Positions 41,396-50,462 of a stretch of DNA of 64,000 bases are shown piece by piece. Each line of letters begins with the position of its first letter. The stretch's first letter is position 1. Source of the DNA: Spirochaetes bacterium GWB1_60_80. Lineage in GTDB: Bacteria; Spirochaetota; Spirochaetia; Treponematales; UBA12059. Location of the stretch: assembly GCA_001829185.1 (NCBI GenBank), contig MIAR01000021.1:1-64000 (forward strand), written 5' to 3'. Both the position numbers and the translations under genes were made by a program. The notes below the pieces were generated by a model, which was not told the origin of the DNA, made no database searches, and saw only the letters and a program-made list of their open reading frames with translations.

Positions 41396-42556
41396 CTAAA
41401 GCATCCCGAGGGCCGCCCAGGGCAGGATCGAAATACCTTGGTGGCTAAAAGACTCGGTTCCATCATAACGCAGCTCCAGGTCGCTCGGCTCAAGCCCGGC
41501 CAAGGCGGCAAAGGCTTTCAGGTTTTTTAGATGCTCAGGCTTGAAGGTTTGGGTAGACTTGATTTCTATGGCTCGCAGCCTGGTGCCGCAGGTTCGGATC
41601 AGATCGACTTCTATCCCTTGAGGGCTGGCCCAGAAATACCACTCGCCGGGCGGCGCTGCATATAGTGATCGTTTTATCAAGTCGCTTACCACCAACGTCT
41701 CGAAAAACGCGCCGCGTTGCGGGTGGCTATACCATTGCCTGGCATCGGAAATGCCCGCCAGGTAGGCGGCCAATCCGACATCCCAAAAATAGAGCTTAGG
41801 GCTTTTTACCAAACGCTTCTGGTAATTGGCTTGCCAAGGTTGTAAAAAAAAAATCAGGAATCCGGCTTCCAGAACCGAAAGCCAGTGCTTGACCGTAGTA
41901 TGGCTGACATCGGCATCACGCGCCAGGTCAGCCATGTTGATTACCTGTCCAGTCCGGCCGGCGCAAAGTTTCAGGAAGCGATGAAAAGATCGCAAATCCT
42001 TCACGTGCAGCAATTGGGAAAGATCCCTTTCGACATAGGTGTTTACATATTGGGCAAACCAATCCAAAGGCTCAAAAGGACGGTCGTAAAGCGGCGGATA
42101 GAAGCCCTTGGCCATCCAGCCGTCGGCTGTCTCCGGTAGGGTTGGACAGCCTGCCAGCTCCGCACTGCTAAAGGTGGATTGATGAAGGTAGGCAGCCCGG
42201 CCGGCTAAGGATTGCGCCACATGCGCTTTCAGGAGGGGTTGGTTGCTGCCCGTCAGGAAAAAGCGACCCGGAGCTGGATTGGCATCGACCAAAATTTGCA
42301 GCCAGGAAGGCAAGTCGGGCCAGCGCTGGGCTTCGTCAATGATAAGCGGCTCATTACCATAGCGCTTGAGAAAAGCTTTTGGGTCATCCAATGCTTGGGC
42401 TAGGATATCCGGTTGTTCTAGGTTTACATACGGTAGCTTGGGGTAAAGGGATCGGATGGTGGTGGTTTTTCCGGATTGGCGCGGACCGGTGAGCACCAAT
42501 ACCGGAAATTGCTTGGCTAAACTGATGATGCGGGCAGCGCTGGCTCTGTCAATCAT
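41396..42556 (-). CDS. DUF4143-type AAA ATPase
   Basis: The 386-residue protein has Walker A LTGPRQSGKTTTIRSLYP, Walker B PLIIDEAQRWPDL, and sensor 1 FFLTGSNQPLLKA. The DUF4143 C-terminal half follows (SHTTVKHWLSVLEAGFLIFFLQPW; then the nuclease-like GIEVDLIRTCGTRLRAIEIKSTQTF with D...E-x-K). These proteins are widespread, often horizontally acquired and of unclear function. The start ATG 42556 fits a leaderless promoter; the frame to 42727 is spurious. The region upstream is AT-richer than the gene. Confidence 0.9.
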   Translation of the reverse strand: MIDRASAARIISLAKQFPVLVLTGPRQSGKTTTIRSLYPKLPYVNLEQPDILAQALDDPKAFLKRYGNEPLIIDEAQRWPDLPSWLQILVDANPAPGRFFLTGSNQPLLKAHVAQSLAGRAAYLHQSTFSSAELAGCPTLPETADGWMAKGFYPPLYDRPFEPLDWFAQYVNTYVERDLSQLLHVKDLRSFHRFLKLCAGRTGQVINMADLARDADVSHTTVKHWLSVLEAGFLIFFLQPWQANYQKRLVKSPKLYFWDVGLAAYLAGISDARQWYSHPQRGAFFETLVVSDLIKRSLYAAPPGEWYFWASPQGIEVDLIRTCGTRLRAIEIKSTQTFKPEHLKNLKAFAALAGLEPSDLELRYDGTESFSHQGISILPWAALGML

Positions 42557-42562
42557 GCGTCT

Positions 42563-42618
42563 ATGATACGCATAATCTATGCAAAATGCAAGTTCAACTT
42601 GCAGATTACATAGATTAT
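42563..42618. promoter_or_regulatory. Leaderless promoter with nested palindrome for the ATPase gene
   Basis: Minus strand: TTGCAT (42591-42586), 17 bp, TATCAT (42568-42563), 6 bp, ATG 42556. A nested inverted repeat spans 42572-42618: outer arms ATAATCTATG/CATAGATTAT and inner arms TGCAAGTT/AACTTGCA around one central base. It covers the -35 box, so it is a probable operator. Confidence 0.7.
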
Positions 42619-42771
42619 TATAGTATAGGACTAATCCCAGAGGACAAACGCGGCCTGTGAGGACTGTTGTGCTTTTCGGTGTCTTTGCTAACCATGGTCT
42701 AGGCTGACGTCGGGCTCTGCGCTGCAAGTCCGCGCCGATCCCTCACGCGGCTTGTGCGGCTGGCCGACTGA

Positions 42772-42902
42772 TTGATTTTGGTAAATAACAGGATTATAGT
42801 ATAGGTATGCCTACTATTTTGCGGAGTGGAAATTTGACCTCGCGGCTAAAACCTCGCCGTGTGGCAGATTGCGCTGATACAATCTGCCGCACCCTGGCTT
42901 AA
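42772..42902 (+). promoter_or_regulatory. Promoter with a 31-codon leaderless ORF
   Basis: TTGATT (42772-42777), 17 bp, TATAGT (42795-42800), 6 bp, ATG 42807. This ATG opens a 31-codon frame (MPTILRSGNLTSRLK...) ending at 42902, inside which lies a hairpin (GGCAGATTG/CAATCTGCC, 42863-42888). The geometry is that of the leaderless genes, but the peptide has no recognisable feature. It could be a leader peptide or sRNA promoter. Confidence 0.45.
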
Positions 42903-42927
42903 TAGCCTCGGCCCTGTCCCCCGTCCC

Positions 42928-42962
42928 TTGTGCTTACCCCCTAATTTTGCTATTTTATAGGC
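42928..42962 (+). promoter_or_regulatory. Leaderless-type promoter of the small Cys-rich gene and prfA operon
   Basis: TTGTGC (42928-42933), 17 bp, TATTTT (42951-42956), 6 bp, ATG 42963. No Shine-Dalgarno sequence. Confidence 0.65.
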
Positions 42963-43142
42963 ATGAACCTTGAAATTAATCCCCGTGGCAACGGTGCCTG
43001 CCCGATGTGCTTGCATAATCGCAACTGCCATGTCCAGAAGCAACTGGTGAGCAACATTGTCGAACTGAAGGCCGCCTCGGCGCAGGAACTGGAGATCGTC
43101 ATCTATTCCTGCCCGTATTTCCAGGAAGCGCTGGCGCTGTGA
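42963..43142 (+). CDS. Small Cys-containing protein upstream of prfA
   Basis: The 59-residue protein [19 protein letters not shown]... has Cys at about 13, 16, 22 and 50 (CPMC-x5-C...C), a possible zinc knuckle or redox site. It ends with TGA overlapping the GTG start of prfA by 4 bp, which couples translation to the release factor. It sits at the head of the prfA-prmC-rel operon behind a good promoter. No family is recognised. Confidence 0.75.
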   Translation: MNLEINPRGNGACPMCLHNRNCHVQKQLVSNIVELKAASAQELEIVIYSCPYFQEALAL

Positions 43143-44209
43143 TCGCCAAGCTGGAATCTTCCCTCATTCGGTTTCGCGAACTTGAGGACTTGGTGCTTGA
43201 CGGCAGCCTGGCCCGCGACCCGGCGCGCTACAAGGCCGTGATGCGCGAGCGTTCGCAGCTGGCGGCGGTGGTCGAAGCCTACCATGAGTACCGCGACCTG
43301 GCCGCCCAGATCGGTGGCGCCCGCGGCATGATGAAGGACGAGGCCGACCCGGAGCTGCGCGAGTTGGCTAAGCTTGAACTGGCCGAGCTGGAGGCCGCCC
43401 TGGTCGCCCTGGAAGCGCGCATCCAGCTGCTGCTCATCCCACGCGACCCGCTGGACGACAAGAACACCATCATGGAGATTCGCGCTGGTACCGGCGGTGA
43501 TGAGGCTGCCTTGTTTGCGGCCGACCTGTACCGCATGTACTCGCGCCTGGCCGACCGCCGCAAGTGGAAGCTCGAGGTGATGAGCTTATCCGAGACCGGG
43601 CTGGGCGGCTTTAAGGAAATTATCTTCTCGCTGTCCGGCGAGGGCGTTTTCGGCGCCTTGCGTTGGGAATCGGGCGTGCACCGGGTACAGCGGGTGCCGG
43701 CCACCGAGGGTTCCGGCCGCATCCACACCAGCGCCGTCACCGTGGCGGTGCTGCCGGAGGCCGAGGAGACCGAGATCGACATCAAGCCGGACGACATCCG
43801 CATCGACGTGATGCGCGCCGGCGGCCCTGGTGGCCAGTGCGTCAACACCACCGATTCGGCGGTACGCATCACCCACCTGGCTACCGGCCTGTCGGTGCAC
43901 TGCCAGGATGAAAAAAGCCAGATCAAGAACCGGGCCAAGGCCATGCGCATTTTGCGGGCCCGCCTGTTCGACCTGGAAGAGGAAAAGAAAAACGCCGAGC
44001 GTTCCGAGAACCGCCGCAGCCAGATCGGGTCGGGCGACCGCTCGGAGCGCATCCGCACCTACAACTTTCCCCAGAACCGGGTCAGCGACCACCGCATCGA
44101 CCTGACGCTCTACAAGCTGGAGCTCTTCATGCAGGGTGACATGGACGAAATCCTCGACGGCCTGGCCATCCAGGCGCGGGAAAGCGCCATCAAGGCGTCC
44201 CTGCAATAG
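43139..44209 (+). CDS. prfA: Peptide chain release factor 1
   Basis: RF1 recognises UAA and UAG and triggers peptide release. The 356 residues carry the GGQ catalytic motif ([18 protein letters not shown]), a stop-recognition segment near residue 185 (EGSGRIHTS), and the C-terminal [12 protein letters not shown]. The GTG start overlaps the upstream small gene. prmC, which methylates the GGQ glutamine, follows 16 bp later. Confidence 0.97.
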   Translation: MIAKLESSLIRFRELEDLVLDGSLARDPARYKAVMRERSQLAAVVEAYHEYRDLAAQIGGARGMMKDEADPELRELAKLELAELEAALVALEARIQLLLIPRDPLDDKNTIMEIRAGTGGDEAALFAADLYRMYSRLADRRKWKLEVMSLSETGLGGFKEIIFSLSGEGVFGALRWESGVHRVQRVPATEGSGRIHTSAVTVAVLPEAEETEIDIKPDDIRIDVMRAGGPGGQCVNTTDSAVRITHLATGLSVHCQDEKSQIKNRAKAMRILRARLFDLEEEKKNAERSENRRSQIGSGDRSERIRTYNFPQNRVSDHRIDLTLYKLELFMQGDMDEILDGLAIQARESAIKASLQ

Positions 44210-44225
44210 CGGAAGGGGTGACCAC

Positions 44226-45134
44226 GTGACCGTGCGAAAGGTCCTGGCCAACGCGGCAATACTGCTGGCGGGTGGCGTCGACCCGGATGCGGCTGACGTT
44301 GGACTCGGCGAGAGGTTCAATCCGCGACTCGACGCTTCGCTGCTGTTAGCCAAGACGCTTGGGTTAGCGCGCCATCGCTTGTTGGCCAGCCTGAGCGACC
44401 AGGTGACGGCGGCAGACGCTACTGTCTTCGACGCGTTACTCTCCCGCCGGCTGGCCGGCGAGAGCGTCGCCTATATATTGGGCAGCCGGGAATTCTACGG
44501 CCGACCCTTCCTGGTGGACCATCGGGTGCTGGTGCCGCGGCCGGAGACCGAATTGCTGGTGGCTTTGGCTTTGGGCTTCCTAGACAGCTTCGCCGCCCAT
44601 TACGGCGGGCCGTTGCGCTGCCACGACGCCTGCACCGGCAGCGGCTGCGTCGGCTTGACCATCGCCTGCCAGCGGCCGGGCCTATCCGTATCGTTGTCCG
44701 ATCTGTCGGCCGGGGCGCTGGCGGTGGCCGCCGCCAACATACGGGCGCTGCAGGCCGACGGCGAGCTGCTTGGCGCGGTGGATTGCCTGGAGTCCGACCT
44801 ACTGGCCGCCGTGCCGGGAACTTATTGCCTGATAACCGCCAATCCACCCTACGTGGACAGTACAACCACCGACGTTATTTTTTCCGGCGGCAGCGTCGAG
44901 CCGCGCCTGGCGCTGGACGGCGGGGCGGACGGCCTGCGGCTGTACGGCGATCTGGCCGCCCAGGCCTACCAACGGCTGGTGGCTGGCGGCGCCTTGCTAG
45001 TCGAGATCGGCGAGGAGCAGGGCGCCGCCGTGGCTGCCCTCTTCCGGCAGGCCGGTTTCCGGGACGTTGGCGTGAAGCAAGACCTGGCCGACCAGGATCG
45101 AGTGGTGATAGGGTATAAACATGAAGCAGACTGA
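44226..45134 (+). CDS. prmC: Release factor glutamine methyltransferase
   Basis: PrmC methylates the GGQ glutamine of RF1 and RF2 with S-adenosylmethionine. The 302 residues show VPRPETELLV, the SAM-binding DACTGSGCVGLTIA, and the catalytic TANPPYVDS (NPPY). The GTG start at 44226 is preceded by AAGGGG; the longer frame overlaps prfA. It overlaps the rel gene by 14 bp, so prfA, prmC and rel are co-transcribed. Confidence 0.94.
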   Translation: MTVRKVLANAAILLAGGVDPDAADVGLGERFNPRLDASLLLAKTLGLARHRLLASLSDQVTAADATVFDALLSRRLAGESVAYILGSREFYGRPFLVDHRVLVPRPETELLVALALGFLDSFAAHYGGPLRCHDACTGSGCVGLTIACQRPGLSVSLSDLSAGALAVAAANIRALQADGELLGAVDCLESDLLAAVPGTYCLITANPPYVDSTTTDVIFSGGSVEPRLALDGGADGLRLYGDLAAQAYQRLVAGGALLVEIGEEQGAAVAALFRQAGFRDVGVKQDLADQDRVVIGYKHEAD

Positions 45135-47157
45135 GGAACGGATCGACGAGCTGGCCGGGCACTTGGAGCGTTTCAGCGCCGCCGACCGAGAGCAGGTGCT
45201 GGCGGCGTTGGCCTGGGCCAGAGCGCTGCACGTCGGCCAGACGCGCTTGTCCGGCGAGCCGGCCATCCGGCATCCGGAGCGGGTGGCCATTACCCTGGCC
45301 GACCTGGGTATGGACGCCGTCGGTTTGATCGCGGCGCTGCTGCATCATAGTTTGGAGCCGGCCACGCCCGGCCAGCCGCCAACACCCAACCCGGAAATCC
45401 GCCAGCGCTTCGGCGACAAGCCGGCCGACTTGGTGGAGGAACTAGCTCGGATCGCGGCGCTCAAGGCCAAGAATAAGACGCGGCAGGCGGCCGAAACCAT
45501 CCGCAAGATGCTGTTTGCCATGGCTCGCGACCTGCGCGTCATCCTGGTCAAGTTGGCCGACAAGCTGGACAACATGCGCACCATCAAGTGGCTGCCGGAG
45601 CTGGAACGCAAACGCATCGCCACCGAGTGCCTGCAGATTTTCGCGCCGCTGGCCGACCGCCTCGGCATCAGCTGGCTGAAGGACGAGCTGGAAGATCTGT
45701 CGCTCAAGGAGATCAACCGCGAGGCCTTTGACCAGATCAAGCTATTGGTGTCTGGTAAGAAGGCGGAACGGGAAGACTACCTGCGCAAGATTAGTGAAGA
45801 CCTAATCACCGCCGCGGCGGCCGATGGCCTGGTCATCGGCGTCGAGGCCCGGGCCAAGCATTTCTACTCGATCTACCAGAAGATGCGCAAGCGGGCCAAG
45901 GGTAGCGGCGAGCTGTACGACTTGTTCGGCATCCGGGTGATGTGCGAGGCGCCGGCCGACTGCTACGCCGCGCTGGGCTTGGCCCACCGCCTCTGGAAGC
46001 CGCTGGATGGGCGCTTCAAGGACTACATCGCCATGCCCAAGTCCAATGGCTACCAGAGCCTGCATACCACGGTGCTGGCGCTGGACGGCAAGTTCCTGGA
46101 AATCCAGATCCGCACCCGGCAGATGCACCGCATCGCCGAATTCGGCATCGCCTCGCACTGGCTGTACAAGAAGGGTAGCTCGGTAGAATCGATCCGCCTG
46201 GAGGACCTGCCCCTGGTCAACCGGCTCAAGGACTGGAGCAGCATGCTCGAGTCAAGCGAAGATTTCCTGGAGGACATCAAGCGCGAGCTGCTGAAGGGGT
46301 CGATCATCGTCTTCACGCCGCGCGGCGACGCCATCGAGTTGCCGAGCGGTGCCACCCCCCTTGACTTCGCCTACGCTATCCACAGCGATGTCGGCCACCG
46401 CTGTATCGCCGCCAAGATTGACGGTTCCATCGCCTCACTGGCCACCGAACTCAAGAATACACAGGTGGTGGAGATCCAGACCAGCGCCAGCGCCCATCCC
46501 AGCGTCAACTGGCTCAACGCTGTCCGGACCAGCAAGGCTAGATCCAAGATCCGCCAGTGGCTGGTAGCCGAGGGTCATGTCCTGGCCATCGACAAGAACG
46601 TCGTCGCCCGCCGCCAGGACGAGCCGAAGGCCGAGGAGCGCAAGCCGGAGGTACAGCAGGACGTCCATCCGGCCAGCCTGGCCTTTCACGCCGCGGCTGA
46701 AGCCAAGGCTCAGGCCGCCGAGGCGGCTGGCCTGGCCATCGACGGCGGTTTCGGCCTGTTGGTCCGCTTTGCGGCCTGCTGCAAGCCCATCGCTGGCGAC
46801 CTGATCGTCGGCTACGTGTCGCGCGGCCGCGGCGTGGTGGTGCACCGCGCCAACTGCCCCAACCTGCCTGGCATCAGCGAGTTTGCCGAACGCCGCGTCG
46901 ACGTGCACTGGGAAGTGACGCCGGACCTGCGCCGCACCTACATCGTCCAGGCCAAACGCACCCACGACTTGTTCTCGGAAATCGACAACGCCGTCAAGAA
47001 GCACGGCGGCACTCTGCTCGAAGGCAAGCTGGAGGAGACGCCCGGTGGGCTGACCGGCCGCTTTACCCTGTCCTACCTGACAGCGGCCGCCGCCCGCACC
47101 GTCGAGCGCAACCTGAAGAACGTGCCATCGATCATCAAGCTGCAGCGGGTCGGCTGA
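45121..47157 (+). CDS. rel: RelA/SpoT-family (p)ppGpp synthetase with an altered hydrolase site
   Basis: The 678-residue alarmone enzyme has an N-terminal HD-type domain, a synthetase domain (GELYDLFGIRV; RFKDYIAMPKSNGYQSLHTT; EIQIRTRQMHRIAEFGIASHW), a TGS domain (FTPRGDAIELPSGATPLDFAY), a Cys-containing segment (FAACCKPIAGD) and an ACT-type end. RFKD is the RXKD form typical of bifunctional Rel enzymes. In the hydrolase domain, the usual HDxxED reads HHSLEP (residues 75-80): the metal-binding Asp is His and the last Asp is Pro, while H51, D147 and N151 are kept. (p)ppGpp breakdown is probably lost or weak. Confidence 0.93.
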   Translation: MKQTEERIDELAGHLERFSAADREQVLAALAWARALHVGQTRLSGEPAIRHPERVAITLADLGMDAVGLIAALLHHSLEPATPGQPPTPNPEIRQRFGDKPADLVEELARIAALKAKNKTRQAAETIRKMLFAMARDLRVILVKLADKLDNMRTIKWLPELERKRIATECLQIFAPLADRLGISWLKDELEDLSLKEINREAFDQIKLLVSGKKAEREDYLRKISEDLITAAAADGLVIGVEARAKHFYSIYQKMRKRAKGSGELYDLFGIRVMCEAPADCYAALGLAHRLWKPLDGRFKDYIAMPKSNGYQSLHTTVLALDGKFLEIQIRTRQMHRIAEFGIASHWLYKKGSSVESIRLEDLPLVNRLKDWSSMLESSEDFLEDIKRELLKGSIIVFTPRGDAIELPSGATPLDFAYAIHSDVGHRCIAAKIDGSIASLATELKNTQVVEIQTSASAHPSVNWLNAVRTSKARSKIRQWLVAEGHVLAIDKNVVARRQDEPKAEERKPEVQQDVHPASLAFHAAAEAKAQAAEAAGLAIDGGFGLLVRFAACCKPIAGDLIVGYVSRGRGVVVHRANCPNLPGISEFAERRVDVHWEVTPDLRRTYIVQAKRTHDLFSEIDNAVKKHGGTLLEGKLEETPGGLTGRFTLSYLTAAAARTVERNLKNVPSIIKLQRVG

Positions 47158-47158
47158 C

Positions 47159-47698
47159 TTAGCCGGCAGCCTTGGCGCGCTGCGCCAGCACCTTGTCCAG
47201 GGCGTTGGCGAAGGCCGTCAGCTCCTTGCGGCCGAAGGCGCCGTGCTGCGGCATCGCTGCCAAGCCGGCGGCGCGCAGCTCGGCCATCCGGTCGCGCATC
47301 GATAGCCGTTGGCGTACGCTGTCGGCGCTCCAGATGTCGCCGCGGTCGTTGATGGCCTGCAGGCCGTTGGCGATGGCCCGGGCGGCTAGCGGAATGTCGC
47401 GAGTTACCAGAATATCACCAGCTGTGGAATGGGCCATGATGTAGTCGTCGGCGGCGTCCGCTCCGGAGCTGGCGGCTGGTTTGCCGTCGAGGTCGGTCTG
47501 CGCCAGCCCGTCAGGGAGCGCCTCGTCGACGCGGATCAGGCGGCACTGGCCGCCGGCCGGCAGCGGCACCGGGCGGGCGGCCACGAACACCACCTCGATC
47601 AGTTCGGCCCCACCCGGGCGTAGGCTACGTCCGCCGCGGCGGGCGCACAGTTCGCGCACCCCCGGCGGCAGCGAGTCGGCGTCGGCCCACAGGGTCAT
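47159..47698 (-). CDS. UPF0178 (YaiI/YqxD) family protein
   Basis: The 179-residue protein matches UPF0178: start LWADADSLPPGVRELCARRGGR, FVAARPVPL, ADDYIMAHSTAGDILVTRDIPLAARAIANG, and the tail MRDRMAELRAAG followed by AFGRKELTAFANALD. The PIN-like fold with acidic residues suggests an RNA-related nuclease, but the role is unknown. It overlaps the helicase gene by 4 bp and is convergent with rel, one base apart. Confidence 0.9.
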   Translation of the reverse strand: MTLWADADSLPPGVRELCARRGGRSLRPGGAELIEVVFVAARPVPLPAGGQCRLIRVDEALPDGLAQTDLDGKPAASSGADAADDYIMAHSTAGDILVTRDIPLAARAIANGLQAINDRGDIWSADSVRQRLSMRDRMAELRAAGLAAMPQHGAFGRKELTAFANALDKVLAQRAKAAG

Positions 47699-50448
47699 TG
47701 TACCTGCTCCCCGCCGCCCTCGTCGGCCGGCGGGGCCAACTCGCGTGGGGCGTCGCCACCGGGCAGGCGCTTCTTGCGCTTGGCCGGACGCTTGGCTGGC
47801 TTGTTCACCCCAGCCGGTGCTTGAGCCTCTGGCCGGCCGCCGCCGCTGGCTGGCGCTGCCGGCCGGACGCTATCGTCCGGCTCGGCGGCCAGCGCCAGTC
47901 CGGACAAGGCCGAGTTGGTCTGGAGTGCGGCGCTGGCGCGCCGCGCCGTCGCTCTTGCCGGGCCCGTCCCGGCCGGCGGCGGCGGCTGTTCCAGCCGGTC
48001 GAAGGCCTGGCGGCGCATGGTCTGCAGGAAGCCGCGCACGTCTTCGCACAAACCGGCCAGCGGTTTGAAGCTGGTGGCCGTTTCCGGCAGCGAGGACAGG
48101 AAAATCTTGCCGTACTGCTTCTTGAGCAGCCGGGCGTCGAGGATGGCCACGGCGCCGTAGTCGTCGGAGTGGCGGATCAGGCGGCCGAAGCCCTGCTTGA
48201 GCCGGATGACCGCTTCCGGCAGCGACAGGTCGGCGAAGGCGTTGCCGCCGCGGCGTTCGATAGCCTCGGCCCGGGCCATCTGCACCGGGTCGGTCGGCAC
48301 CCGGAAGGGCAGTTTGGTTATTATAACTAGTTGCAGGGTGCTGCCCGGCGCGTCGACGCCTTCCCAGAAGGAGTCGGTGGCGAACAAGACGCTGGAGTGG
48401 TCGGTCTTGAAGCGTTCCAGCAGCCGCGAGCGCTCGTCGTCGCCCTGGCGCAGGGCGCTGATGCCGCAGCGATCCAGCAGCGGCTGCACCTCGTCCCAAC
48501 AGGCGCGCAGGCTGGCGTAGGAGGTAAACAGCACCAGGGCATGTCCGCCGGAGGCCTCGAGCAGCTGGCTGACCGCCTGGTTGATGTAGGCCTGCCAGCC
48601 GGGATCGTTCGGGAAGGGGGCGTCCGGCGGCGAGGCCAGCAGGGCGTGGTCACGGTAGGGGAAGGGCGAGTCGAGGATGTGGTAGTCGGTCAGGCAGTCG
48701 GCCAGGTTTAGGCCGACGCGCTTCTTCCAAAAATCGAAGCGGCGGTCGACCGTCAGGGTGGCCGACACGCAGATGCAGCAGCGGTAGGGCTCGAAGACGG
48801 CCTCGTTCATCAGCTTGGTGATGTCTAGCGGCGTGATGCGTAGGATGGCGAAAGCCTCGTCGCGCCCGGTGCGGCCTTTCTCCAGCCAGAAGATGTTTTC
48901 CGGCTCGTCGTGCCGGGAACGGAAGCGGGCGCACAGCCGGGCCATGGCCGACAGCCGGGTCAGGGCCAGGCTGGTCTCGTAGACTGACATTTCCTTCGCG
49001 TTCGGCTCGTCGACCTCATCGATGATATCTTTTAATAATTGCGTCAGGGCCAGTAGCGCCCGCTCCAGGGCGCCCAGCGGGCCGTAGATCAATTCTTCGA
49101 TGGCCGGGCTGTCGGCCAGCAATCGCAGGTTGCCGGAGTCGCCCAGCAGGCGTTGGGCGCAGTCGTCGGCGTAGTCGATGCAGGCCCGCACTTGGTCGAT
49201 GGCGTCGGGGACGCGCTTAAATAAAGTTTGCGGAATGCCCTGCAGGTTTTGCAGCTTGGTGAGGATGCCGAATTTGCGGTCGCGCTTCTCGCGGTACAGC
49301 CGGGACAGCTGCTTGAAGACGGCGAACTTGGCCAGTTCGGCCGCGAAGAAGCTTGAGGCGCTGCTCTCGATGGCGTGGGCCTCGTCGAAGATGATGGTCT
49401 GGAAAGGCGGCAGCACCACGGTGCCGTCGTAACCGGCGCCGTCCATGCGCGCCGCCAGGTCGCTGAACAGGATGTGGTGGTTGGCCACCAGGATGTCGGC
49501 GTCGGCGCAGTTTTTCTTCATGCGCAGGATGAAGCAGCTCTCGCGGTAGGCGCAGCGCAGGCCGAGGCAATTGTCGGCCTCGGCGCAGACCCGGCTCCAG
49601 GTGGAGTCTTCTGGCCAGAATGACAAGTCGGCCCGGTCGCCGGTTTCGCTAGTGTCGCTCCAGCGGGTGATGCGCTTCAGCGGGTGCTCGTCGTCGGCGA
49701 AGAGGCCTTCCTCGTCCAGGGCCTCCATCAGGCGGTTGAAGCACAGGTAGTTGCCGCGACCCTTGACCAATACGGCCTTGAGTTGCTTCTTGAAGATCGA
49801 GCCGACGCGCGGGATGTCCTTGTCCATCAGCTGCTTCTGCAGGTTGATGGTGGCGGTGGACACGACGATGCGCTGGCGGTTGCGGATGACCCAGGCGAAG
49901 GCCGGAATCAGGTAGGCGAAAGATTTGCCGACGCCGGTGCCGGCCTCGGCGGCCAGCACGATGCCTTCGTTCATGGCGTTGGCGATGGCCTTGACCAGCT
50001 CGATCTGGCTGTCGCGCGGCTCGTAGTCGGTCAGCAGCCGGGCCAGCTTGCCGTCCTTGCGCAGGACTCCGGCCAGCTCCTCGGGGTTGATGGCCACCAG
50101 CGGCCGCCGCCGCACCGGTTCGGCTACGACGTAGACCTCATCCACCATGTTGTCGACGATGTACGAGCCGGTGCCGGTCTCGCCGGCCTTGGCGGCGATG
50201 GCCATGTCGGCCTCGCTGGGGATGAGCGTTCCCGACGGGTGGTTGTGCACCAGGACGTCGTATTCCTCGAGGAAGGCGGTCAGAGCATTGACCTTGGTCT
50301 TGCTGCCGCGGGCCACGATGGCCAGGTCGATCAACAGACCCTGGCCGTCGAGCTTGCCGGCGGCAAAGACCTCATTGCCTTTGGCGTCCTCGATGGCGTG
50401 GCGTAGTAGGGCGATGGCTTCGGCGCTGAAGCGTTCGGTGCACAGCAT
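47695..50448 (-). CDS. DinG/XPD-type helicase fused to an N-terminal JAMM (RadC-like) domain
   Basis: The 917-residue protein begins with a RadC/JAMM-type metalloprotease-like domain (about 1-125) carrying HNHPSGTLIPSEAD, which fits HxHPxG...SxxD. The helicase has Walker A AAEAGTGVGKS, a four-Cys iron-sulphur region (VCAEADNCLGLRCAYRESC), DEAH in FDEAHAIE, and motif VI GFGRLIRHSDD. The C-terminus is a basic Lys/Arg/Pro-rich tail. DinG helicases unwind R-loops and other DNA structures. The JAMM fusion is uncommon. It overlaps the UPF0178 gene; AAAGGA precedes the ATG. Confidence 0.9.
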   Translation of the reverse strand: MLCTERFSAEAIALLRHAIEDAKGNEVFAAGKLDGQGLLIDLAIVARGSKTKVNALTAFLEEYDVLVHNHPSGTLIPSEADMAIAAKAGETGTGSYIVDNMVDEVYVVAEPVRRRPLVAINPEELAGVLRKDGKLARLLTDYEPRDSQIELVKAIANAMNEGIVLAAEAGTGVGKSFAYLIPAFAWVIRNRQRIVVSTATINLQKQLMDKDIPRVGSIFKKQLKAVLVKGRGNYLCFNRLMEALDEEGLFADDEHPLKRITRWSDTSETGDRADLSFWPEDSTWSRVCAEADNCLGLRCAYRESCFILRMKKNCADADILVANHHILFSDLAARMDGAGYDGTVVLPPFQTIIFDEAHAIESSASSFFAAELAKFAVFKQLSRLYREKRDRKFGILTKLQNLQGIPQTLFKRVPDAIDQVRACIDYADDCAQRLLGDSGNLRLLADSPAIEELIYGPLGALERALLALTQLLKDIIDEVDEPNAKEMSVYETSLALTRLSAMARLCARFRSRHDEPENIFWLEKGRTGRDEAFAILRITPLDITKLMNEAVFEPYRCCICVSATLTVDRRFDFWKKRVGLNLADCLTDYHILDSPFPYRDHALLASPPDAPFPNDPGWQAYINQAVSQLLEASGGHALVLFTSYASLRACWDEVQPLLDRCGISALRQGDDERSRLLERFKTDHSSVLFATDSFWEGVDAPGSTLQLVIITKLPFRVPTDPVQMARAEAIERRGGNAFADLSLPEAVIRLKQGFGRLIRHSDDYGAVAILDARLLKKQYGKIFLSSLPETATSFKPLAGLCEDVRGFLQTMRRQAFDRLEQPPPPAGTGPARATARRASAALQTNSALSGLALAAEPDDSVRPAAPASGGGRPEAQAPAGVNKPAKRPAKRKKRLPGGDAPRELAPPADEGGGEQVQ

Positions 50449-50462
50449 GGTACGGGTTCCTT

